Position numbers and translations under genes: made by a program. This document shows positions 52,692 to 58,564 of a stretch of DNA of 58,564 nucleotides, one piece after another. A model generated the notes under the pieces. It was not told where the DNA came from and ran no database searches. It saw nothing but the letters and a program-made list of their open reading frames with translations. This stretch comes from Silicimonas sp. (GTDB lineage Bacteria; Pseudomonadota; Alphaproteobacteria; Rhodobacterales; Rhodobacteraceae). How positions within the stretch are numbered: the first letter of the stretch is position 1; each line of letters begins with the position of its first letter. Location of the stretch: the NCBI GenBank assembly GCA_013002465.1, contig JABDJO010000019.1, positions 1 through 58,564 of the forward strand, read 5' to 3'.

Positions 52692-54203
52692 ATGCTTGAC
52701 CTGACCTATGAAACTCCAAAGCCCAAAGTGATCGCCGGCGCCACCGGTGATTGGGAACTGGTGATCGGCCTTGAGGTTCACGCCCAGGTTGCTTCAAAAG
52801 CCAAGCTGTTTTCCGGCGCCTCGACCCAATTCGGTGCCGAACCCAATTCCAACGTTGCCTTTGTCGATGCGGCGATGCCGGGCATGCTGCCGGTGATCAA
52901 CGAGTTTTGCGTCGCTCAGGCCGTGCGCACAGGCCTGGGTCTGCAGGCCGAAATCAACCTTGTCTCGGCTTTTGACCGCAAGAATTATTTCTATCCCGAC
53001 CTGCCGCAGGGCTATCAGATCAGCCAGCTTTATCATCCCATTGTCGGTGAGGGCGAAGTGCTGGTGTCCATGGCCCCCGGCGTTGCCCGCAAAGTCAGGA
53101 TCGAGCGCATCCATCTGGAACAGGACGCGGGCAAGTCGATCCACGATATGGACCCGCACATGTCCTTCGTCGATCTGAACCGCACTGGCGTTGCGCTGAT
53201 GGAGATCGTCTCGCGCCCCGACATTCGCGGCCCCGAGGAAGCCGCCGCATATGTCGTGAAACTGCGCCAGATCCTGCGCTATCTCGGCACCTGCGACGGA
53301 AACATGCAAAACGGCAACCTGCGCGCCGACGTCAACGTCTCGGTCTGCCGTCCGGGAGATTACGAAAAGTATCAGGAAACCCAGGATTTCTCGCACCTTG
53401 GCACGCGCTGCGAAATCAAGAACATGAACTCAATGCGGTTTATCCAGCAGGCCATCGAATACGAGGCTCGCCGCCAGATCGCCATTCTGGAAGACGGCGG
53501 TGCCATCGACCAGGAAACCCGGCTTTACGACCCCGACAAGGGCGAAACGCGCTCCATGCGTTCGAAGGAAGAAGCGCACGACTATCGTTATTTTCCTTGC
53601 CCCGACCTTTTGCCCCTGGAAATCGAACAGGCCTGGGTCGATGACATCGAAGCTTCGCTGCCAGAACTGCCCGACGCCAAGCTTGTCCGTTTTGTCGCGG
53701 ACTATGGCATGACGGAATACGACGCCGGGGTTTTGACCGCCGACGTCGAAAGTGCCGCCTATTTCGAAGAGGTGGCGCGGGGGCGCGACGGCAAACTGGC
53801 CGCCAACTGGGTCATCAACGAACTGTTCGGGCGCCTGAAGAAGGAAGACCACGACATCACCGAAAGCCCCGTGACAGCGGCGCAGTTGGGTCAGATCATT
53901 GATCTGATTTCAGCCGATACGATTTCCGGCAAGATTGCCAAGGACGTCTTTGAAATCACCTATACCACGGGCCGCGACCCTGAAGAGGTCGTTGAAAACG
54001 AAGGCATGAAACAGGTCACCGACACCGGTGCCATCGAAGCGGCAGTGGATCAGGTCATCGCCGACAACCCGGCGCAAGTCGAAAAGGCCAAGGAAAACCC
54101 AAAGCTTGCTGGCTGGTTCGTGGGTCAGGTGATGAAAGCAACTGGCGGCAAGGCAAACCCGAAAGCGGTGAACCAGTTGGTTGCACAGAAACTCGGGCTT
54201 TAA
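52692..54203 (+). CDS. gatB: Asp-tRNA(Asn)/Glu-tRNA(Gln) amidotransferase subunit B
   Basis: 503 residues from the ATG at 52692. GatCAB turns misacylated Glu-tRNA(Gln) (and Asp-tRNA(Asn)) into the correct forms, required where GlnRS is absent. Landmarks: [20 protein letters not shown] in part, [20 protein letters not shown] in part, [25 protein letters not shown], the zinc/Mg2+-region [19 protein letters not shown] in part, KNMNS, and the C-terminal YqeY-like helical tail ending [13 protein letters not shown]. Here it is separate from gatA/gatC, which are not in the window. Confidence 0.96.
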   Translation: MLDLTYETPKPKVIAGATGDWELVIGLEVHAQVASKAKLFSGASTQFGAEPNSNVAFVDAAMPGMLPVINEFCVAQAVRTGLGLQAEINLVSAFDRKNYFYPDLPQGYQISQLYHPIVGEGEVLVSMAPGVARKVRIERIHLEQDAGKSIHDMDPHMSFVDLNRTGVALMEIVSRPDIRGPEEAAAYVVKLRQILRYLGTCDGNMQNGNLRADVNVSVCRPGDYEKYQETQDFSHLGTRCEIKNMNSMRFIQQAIEYEARRQIAILEDGGAIDQETRLYDPDKGETRSMRSKEEAHDYRYFPCPDLLPLEIEQAWVDDIEASLPELPDAKLVRFVADYGMTEYDAGVLTADVESAAYFEEVARGRDGKLAANWVINELFGRLKKEDHDITESPVTAAQLGQIIDLISADTISGKIAKDVFEITYTTGRDPEEVVENEGMKQVTDTGAIEAAVDQVIADNPAQVEKAKENPKLAGWFVGQVMKATGGKANPKAVNQLVAQKLGL

Positions 54204-54208
54204 GAGGG

Positions 54209-54226
54209 CAAAGCCCCGCGGCTTTG
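54209..54226. terminator. Weak hairpin between convergent gatB and ccdA
   Basis: CAAAGCC and GGCTTTG arms around CCGC, six bases after the gatB stop. Only short T-runs follow; it could work weakly in either direction. Confidence 0.4.
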
Positions 54227-54242
54227 ACTCACCCCTTTCCCG

Positions 54243-54974
54243 TCACCCGATCTGTGGCCAGAACAGCACCAGCCAGTTGGCCAGTTCGTTGATCGTCTCG
54301 GTCGCGATTAGCACTCCGAATACGATCAGCAATACACCCATGGCTTTTTCAATCTTGGGCAAATGGCGGCGAAACTTCTGCATCCAACGCAGAAACGGCT
54401 TGATGAATACTGCGGCCAGCACGAAAGGAGCCGTCATTCCGACAGCATAGGCCAGCAACAGCGTCATGCCCTCACTGACGGCCCCCTGCCCGCCGGCCAT
54501 GAACAGGATCGCCGCCAGCACCGGACCGACGCACGGCGTCCAGCCAAACGCGAAGGCAAGGCCGATGACATAGGCTCCGGCCAGCGAAACGTTCGAGGTA
54601 TCGCCCATATCGGTGCCGAATTGACGATAGAGAAGGCCAATGCGGATAACGCCAAGGAAATGCAGGCCCATGATGATGATCAATGCTGCCGCAAACCAGC
54701 GCAGCACATCGAACCAATCGCGCACAATCTGGCCAAACGCCGTGGCGGTGGCGCCAAGGGCAACGAAAATGGTTGCCACACCCAAAGAAAACAGGACCGA
54801 AGCAAGGATGGCGCGGCGTTGCGTGCCGGGCGGTATGGGTGCGTCATCTTGCAGGGCGCCAACGCCTACCCCGGCCAGATACGACAGGTAAAAAGGCACG
54901 ATCGGCAGCACGCAGGGCGACAGGAAAGATAAAAGGCCAGCAACCAGGGCTCCCAGTACCGTAACGTCGAACAT
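54243..54974 (-). CDS. CcdA-like thiol:disulfide membrane protein (SoxV-like)
   Basis: 243 residues from the ATG at 54974 (AAGGA ten bases upstream); a start at 54995 is less likely. Six membrane segments, with the redox cysteines C21 (SFLSPCVLP) and C148 (FGWTPCVGP) in the symmetric CcdA positions. CcdA/SoxV carries electrons from cytoplasmic thioredoxin to periplasmic thiol proteins. It is divergent from the SoxS-like gene with 50 bases between, so it belongs to the sulfur module rather than to cytochrome c assembly, though the latter is possible. Confidence 0.88.
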   Translation of the reverse strand: MFDVTVLGALVAGLLSFLSPCVLPIVPFYLSYLAGVGVGALQDDAPIPPGTQRRAILASVLFSLGVATIFVALGATATAFGQIVRDWFDVLRWFAAALIIIMGLHFLGVIRIGLLYRQFGTDMGDTSNVSLAGAYVIGLAFAFGWTPCVGPVLAAILFMAGGQGAVSEGMTLLLAYAVGMTAPFVLAAVFIKPFLRWMQKFRRHLPKIEKAMGVLLIVFGVLIATETINELANWLVLFWPQIG

Positions 54975-55005
54975 CGTGCTGCGTTCCTTGATCAAGACAT
55001 ATAAT

Positions 55006-55027
55006 CATATTAGGTTTGTCGAATATG
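55006..55027. promoter_or_regulatory. Inverted repeat at the ccdA/soxS divergent promoter
   Basis: CATATT-N10-AATATG. The right arm contains the start codon of the SoxS-like gene. It is a candidate site for the SqrR/BigR-like regulator encoded two genes on; spacing is not the known BigR box exactly. Confidence 0.35.
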
Positions 55028-55411
55028 GAAACGATATTCAAGATATTCCGAACGACCATTGTACTTGCGTTGGTCAGTTTGCCGGGTTCTGTTCTGGCCG
55101 AAACACTTTTGGTCATGGCCGAGGAGAACGGCTGTCTCTGGTGCGCGAAATGGAATGAAGAAGTCGGCGGCGAGTACCCGATCACCGCCGAAGGCAAGGC
55201 GGCGCCCCTGCACAGGGTCGATATTCACGGCGATATGCCCAAGGGCATGACGTTCAAATCGCGGCTGACGTTTACGCCGACCTTTGTCCTGATGCGCGAC
55301 GGGCAAGAACTCAGTCGGCTCGAAGGGTATCCCGGCGAAGATTTCTTTTGGCCATTGTTGCAGCGGATGATGAACGAAGCCGGAATCGACTGGCAGGAAG
55401 GACAAGGTTGA
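55025..55411 (+). CDS. SoxS-like periplasmic thioredoxin-fold protein
   Basis: 128 residues from the ATG at 55025 (a TTG at 55016 is also open). Signal peptide at about 1-25, ending VLA. The redox motif is C37-x-x-C40 in NGCLWCAKW, and the cis-proline loop is FTPTFVL. SoxS of Paracoccus and Rhodovulum keeps the SoxYZ sulfur carrier reduced, fed by SoxV; this protein fits that type in length and motif. soxYZ genes are not in the window. Its TGA shares one base with the ATG of the regulator. Confidence 0.82.
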   Translation: METIFKIFRTTIVLALVSLPGSVLAETLLVMAEENGCLWCAKWNEEVGGEYPITAEGKAAPLHRVDIHGDMPKGMTFKSRLTFTPTFVLMRDGQELSRLEGYPGEDFFWPLLQRMMNEAGIDWQEGQG

Positions 55412-55791
55412 TGGACACGCAAAACGGACCTGGGAATGCGGGACCAAGCAGCTTGCCGGTGTTCACCAGTGATACCTGCGATGCCGAACTGGACGAAATG
55501 ATGAAGAACGCCGAGCGTGCTTCCAATTTTCTGAAGGCGATCAGTCATGAAGGCCGCCTGATGATTCTGTGCCATCTGGCCAGCGGCGAAAAGTCGGTGA
55601 CCGAGTTGGAAGAACTGCTTTCCGCGCGTCAGGCTGCGGTGTCCCAGCAGTTGTCCCGGTTGCGACTCGAAGGGCTGGTGAAACCTCGGCGCGAAGGAAA
55701 AACCATCTACTACAGCCTGTGCGATGAGCGCTCTACCCGGATCATCGAGGTTGTCTATGATCTGTTTTGCAAACCCACGGATGTCGGCTAG
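55411..55791 (+). CDS. ArsR-family persulfide-type repressor (SoxR/SqrR/BigR-like)
   Basis: 126 residues. A winged helix with recognition helix ARQAAVSQQLSRLR. Cysteines at 54 (LMILCHL) and 120 (YDLFC) are 66 residues apart, the same spacing as C41 and C107 of Rhodobacter SqrR, which form a tetrasulfide when reactive sulfur is present; extra cysteines are C23 and C104. So it should release DNA when persulfides rise. It overlaps the SoxS-like gene by one base and precedes the YeeE/YedE gene by 27 bases. Confidence 0.88.
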   Translation: MDTQNGPGNAGPSSLPVFTSDTCDAELDEMMKNAERASNFLKAISHEGRLMILCHLASGEKSVTELEELLSARQAAVSQQLSRLRLEGLVKPRREGKTIYYSLCDERSTRIIEVVYDLFCKPTDVG

Positions 55792-55818
55792 GGCACAACC
55801 GGAACCGGAGGACCGCAG

Positions 55819-56874
55819 ATGCTGGACTATCTCGGAGACCCACTGGCCATTGCATTGATCGGTGCCTTTGGCGGTCTGCTTTTGGGACTGGCGGCGCGGA
55901 TGGGACGGTTCTGCTCGCTTGGGGCGATCGAGGATGCGCTATATGCCGGCGACGGCGGGCGTTTGCGGATGTGGGCGTTTGCGATCGGCATTGCCGTGAT
56001 TGCCACCTATGGCGCCGCCGCCATCGGTATCGCTGACATCGAGGAATCTCACTATCTCGCTCTGGGATGGAACCCTTTGGCCAGCATTCTGGGTGGATTG
56101 ACCTTTGGCTATGGCATGGCACTGGCGGGCAACTGCGGATTTGGTGCCCTGGCCCGTGTCGGGGGCGGCGACTTTCGGTCCTTCGTGATCCTGTTGGCTA
56201 TGGGACTTGCCGCCTATGCGACGATTTCTGGGCCTCTTGCCGCACTTCGCGTGGCGCTTTTCCCGGTTTATCCCGCCAACGGCGCCCTGCCCGGCCTGCC
56301 CCAGGTCCTGAGCCAGGCAACCGGACTTTCCGTCCTGCCGCTGGCGATGATCGTCGGCGCAGCTCTGATGGCGCTCGCGCTTTCGGCACGCGAGTTTCGA
56401 CGCTCGGCCCGGATGGTGATCTGGTCAGCAGTGGTCGGCTTTGCAATCGTCAGCGGCTGGATCGGCAGCACTTGGGTCGCCGCGACGGGGTTTTCGGCCA
56501 TGCCGATCACATCGCATACCTTTGCGGCACCTGTCGGCGAAACCATGCTCTATCTGATGACCGCGTCCGGGCGATCCTTGTCGTTCGGCGTCGGATCGGT
56601 TGCCGGTGTTCTGGCGGGTGCTTTCATCGGTAGTCTGATCAAGGGTCACTTCCGATGGGAGGCCTGCGAAGACCCGCGCGAGTTAAGGCGCCAGATCTTC
56701 GGCGCGGTGCTGATGGGAATAGGATCCGTCGTGGCCATCGGCTGTACTGTTGGTCAGGGGCTTTCCGCCTTTTCGGTCCTCGCCCTCAGTGCGCCGGTCA
56801 CCGCAGCCGCGATCTTTGCCGGTGCGGCCCTTGGCCTGCGCCAGCTTATCACCGGCTTTTTGCCCGCCGAATAG
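55819..56874 (+). CDS. YeeE/YedE family thiosulfate/sulfur transporter
   Basis: 351 residues, about nine membrane segments. The conserved cysteines C32 (GRFCSLGA), C106 (AGNCGFGA) and C309 (AIGCTVGQG) match the three cysteines that bind and pass thiosulfate in Spirochaeta YeeE; GRFC, NCGFGA and GCTVGQ are the family marks. It probably imports thiosulfate or related sulfur species across the inner membrane (SoxT-type). Third gene of the soxS-regulator-transporter unit. Confidence 0.9.
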   Translation: MLDYLGDPLAIALIGAFGGLLLGLAARMGRFCSLGAIEDALYAGDGGRLRMWAFAIGIAVIATYGAAAIGIADIEESHYLALGWNPLASILGGLTFGYGMALAGNCGFGALARVGGGDFRSFVILLAMGLAAYATISGPLAALRVALFPVYPANGALPGLPQVLSQATGLSVLPLAMIVGAALMALALSAREFRRSARMVIWSAVVGFAIVSGWIGSTWVAATGFSAMPITSHTFAAPVGETMLYLMTASGRSLSFGVGSVAGVLAGAFIGSLIKGHFRWEACEDPRELRRQIFGAVLMGIGSVVAIGCTVGQGLSAFSVLALSAPVTAAAIFAGAALGLRQLITGFLPAE

Positions 56875-56932
56875 CGCTGACAGTTGCCCTGAAACCTGTC
56901 AAACCCGGCCCATGGCAAGCAAAAGGTGATCC

Positions 56933-57808
56933 ATGCAGATTGAATGCGTCGTAAGCAGTCATTCTCAGGTCGGAGAGGGCGCGGTTTGGGATGACCGGGC
57001 GAACATGCTCTGGTGGGTGGATATCCCGGCGGGGCTGATCCATTGCTATGATCCTTCGACCGGTACGAACGAAACCATTGAATACGGTGAACCCGTCGGC
57101 TGTCTCGCGGTGCGCGAGGCGGGCGGACTGGTTCTGGCGACCAGATCGGGGTTCTGGTTCTTCGACCCTGCCACAAATCAGCGCAAGGCCATCCACGACC
57201 CCGAAGCGCATCTTGAGCACAACCGGTTCAACGACGGCACGACCGATTTGCAGGGGCGGTTCTGGGCCGGAACGATGAAGGACGGCGGCTCGCCCGAGGC
57301 TCTTGGCCGCTTCTATCGGCTGGACCCCGATGGACAGGTCACACCCTGGAAGGACGGCATATTCACCACCAACGGGCTGGCCTTTTCGCCTGATGGGCGG
57401 ACCATGTATTTTTCCGACAGCAACAAGGCTGTTCGCACGATCTGGCGCGCCGATTATGACCCCGAGACCGGCACGCCTGGCGTTCCCGAGGTTTTTTTCG
57501 ACACCCGCACCGTTCCCGGCCGCCCCGATGGCGGCACGGTCGATGCCGACGGGTGCTATTGGCAGGCCGGGATCGACGGCTGGCAGTTGTACCGGATCAC
57601 GCCTGAGGGACGGATCGACATGACGGTGGACATGCCGGTGGAACGCCCTTCGAAACCGATGTTTGGTGGGCCGGGCCTGGATACGCTATTTGTGACCTCG
57701 CTTGGGGTCGGCTTAAGCGAAGGACGCGCGCAACCCGAAGCCGGATCGCTTTTTGCCGTCACCGGGCTTGGCGTCAGGGGGATGCCACAGACCCGGTTCG
57801 CAGGCTGA
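56933..57808 (+). CDS. SMP-30/gluconolactonase family lactonase
   Basis: 291 residues, a six-blade beta-propeller. Metal ligands of the family are visible: E15 (GEGAVW), N100 (HNRFNDG), N147 (FTTNGLAF) and D199 (GRPDGGTVD). Such enzymes open sugar lactones, for example in oxidative pentose or uronate pathways. The stop TGA and the ATG of the next gene overlap (TGATG), so it is coupled to the alpha/beta hydrolase. It begins 58 bases after the YeeE/YedE stop and may be in the same transcript, but has no sulfur-related motif. Confidence 0.9.
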   Translation: MQIECVVSSHSQVGEGAVWDDRANMLWWVDIPAGLIHCYDPSTGTNETIEYGEPVGCLAVREAGGLVLATRSGFWFFDPATNQRKAIHDPEAHLEHNRFNDGTTDLQGRFWAGTMKDGGSPEALGRFYRLDPDGQVTPWKDGIFTTNGLAFSPDGRTMYFSDSNKAVRTIWRADYDPETGTPGVPEVFFDTRTVPGRPDGGTVDADGCYWQAGIDGWQLYRITPEGRIDMTVDMPVERPSKPMFGGPGLDTLFVTSLGVGLSEGRAQPEAGSLFAVTGLGVRGMPQTRFAG

Positions 57809-58564
57809 TGGCACCTCCGGATCCCGAGGCCTTGCGTGCCGCGGTGCAAGGGTGCCTTCTGGGGTTTTCGCCGGGTGGCATGACCTATGAACGCACGCGG
57901 CGCGAAACCCGGAAAGACGGGTTTGTGGTTGAAGACCTGACACTGGAAGGCCAACCGCCGATTTCTGCCCTGCTGGTGCGCCCCGATGCTCACGGCCCTT
58001 TTCCAGCGGTGCTCTATGCCCATGCCCAGAACGAGGACCCGGGCCTGGGGCGGCGCGAATTGACCCGGGGCAGCGGTCATTTGCAGGGTGCCTATGGACC
58101 CGTTCTGGCGGCCATGGGATTTGCGAGCCTTGCCATAGACATGACCGGATTTGCCGATCGGCGCCGAGAAGGCAGCCTTCAAGCCACCGCAACTTCGCTT
58201 TCCTGGTGGGGGCAAAGCCTGTTTGCCATGATGCTGGACGATTTGTCGGATGCGCTCGGCTATCTTGCCGCCCGTCCTGACGTGGATGACCGCCGGGTGT
58301 TCACCCTTGGTTTGTCCCTTGGCGGCGCTTTGGCCTTCTGGCTGGCAGCGATGGACCGGCGGGTGGCGGGCACGGCGCATCTTTGCATTCTTGGCGACGC
58401 CCTGCCCTTGATCGGTGCCGGGCAGCACGAAAGGCTGGCCCCGGCTTACGTCGTGCCGGGGCTTTTGCGGATCGCGGAAATCGGTCAGGTGGCCGGGCTT
58501 GTGGCTCCACGCCCTCAGTTGGTCTGTTTGGGTGGAACCGATCCACTCACACCCGAAGCCGCGC
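57808..58564 (+). CDS. Alpha/beta hydrolase, 3' end cut off by the window
   Basis: Open from the ATG at 57808 to the last base with no stop; 252 residues visible. The nucleophile is S170 in the elbow GLSLGG, and GGTDPLTP near residue 245 contains the likely acid Asp; the His should lie beyond the window. The N-terminal part has AVLYAHAQNEDPG and ALAIDMTG-like (SLAIDMTGFADR) segments typical of the dienelactone-hydrolase/acetyl-esterase class. It overlaps the lactonase stop by one base. Confidence 0.8.
   Translation, partial: MAPPDPEALRAAVQGCLLGFSPGGMTYERTRRETRKDGFVVEDLTLEGQPPISALLVRPDAHGPFPAVLYAHAQNEDPGLGRRELTRGSGHLQGAYGPVLAAMGFASLAIDMTGFADRRREGSLQATATSLSWWGQSLFAMMLDDLSDALGYLAARPDVDDRRVFTLGLSLGGALAFWLAAMDRRVAGTAHLCILGDALPLIGAGQHERLAPAYVVPGLLRIAEIGQVAGLVAPRPQLVCLGGTDPLTPEAA

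Noticed and set aside
1-58564. CRISPR arrays, insertion sequences, prophage, biosynthetic gene cluster
   Set aside because: No regular direct-repeat arrays, transposase, integrase, phage structural or multi-module biosynthetic genes were found anywhere in the window.

Overview
The window is a 58.6 kb piece of chromosome from an alphaproteobacterium of the order Rhodobacterales (Roseobacter group or a close relative). The basis is high GC content, many families that are strong in that order (DUF2927, DUF2852, a TakP-like TRAP system, a class II nrdJ, a PuuE-UraD fusion, a GntR/LacI-type edd operator) and short-gap, overlapping operons. Lineage is inferred from protein style, not from a search. 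There are no transposases, prophage genes, CRISPR arrays or rRNA. One tRNA (tRNA-Pro, anticodon TGG) is present. Most of the region is core metabolism and information processing.

Layout. 1-8 kb: a 5'-truncated DUF2927 gene, a 55-aa membrane protein and a VWA protein overlapping by start/stop codons; an M48 protease; a PIN-domain protein coupled to an RlmI-like rRNA methyltransferase; then the Entner-Doudoroff pair edd-eda behind an 18-bp palindromic operator, with a 33-aa ORF facing the other way. 8-13.4 kb: glnE, a YbaK-type editing protein, DUF2852 behind two matching 19-bp palindromes, an RDD membrane protein and the N-end-rule transferase bpt. 13.4-18 kb: a three-gene TRAP transporter with an unusually large permease. 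18-22 kb: a YihY/BrkB protein, then ilvB-ilvH preceded by a complete translational attenuator (16-codon leader peptide with Ile-Val-Val-Leu-Val, antiterminator, terminator). 22-26.5 kb: nrdJ with candidate NrdR boxes, then tRNA-Pro.

26.5-31 kb: an isolated pair, a periplasmic NMT1-like binding protein translationally coupled to a hybrid sensor kinase, with no transporter genes and with about 0.5 kb of non-coding DNA on each side. 31-38 kb: DUF192, a double cold-shock-domain protein, pdxH, fabI, a gpt gene broken by one in-frame TAA, a small membrane protein, ppiD-like foldase and trpE. 38-43 kb: a purine-catabolic block (NCS2 permease, PuuE-UraD fusion) and rsgA. 42-52.6 kb: a SYLF lipoprotein, a class-I glutamine amidotransferase-like hydrolase, pepN, an acyltransferase, two undescribed anchored proteins, two tandem lytic transglycosylases, a cupin, an HxlR regulator and a second copy of the small membrane family. 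52.6-58.6 kb: gatB, a reactive-sulfur module (CcdA-like, SoxS-like, SqrR/BigR-like, YeeE/YedE), an SMP-30 lactonase and a 3'-truncated alpha/beta hydrolase.

Most notable: the ilv attenuator, which can be read base by base; the binding-protein/hybrid-kinase pair as a probable dedicated sensory system; the sulfur module without soxXYZABCD; the nonsense mutation in gpt; and several unassigned palindromic operators (in front of DUF2852, the NCS2 permease and the HxlR gene).
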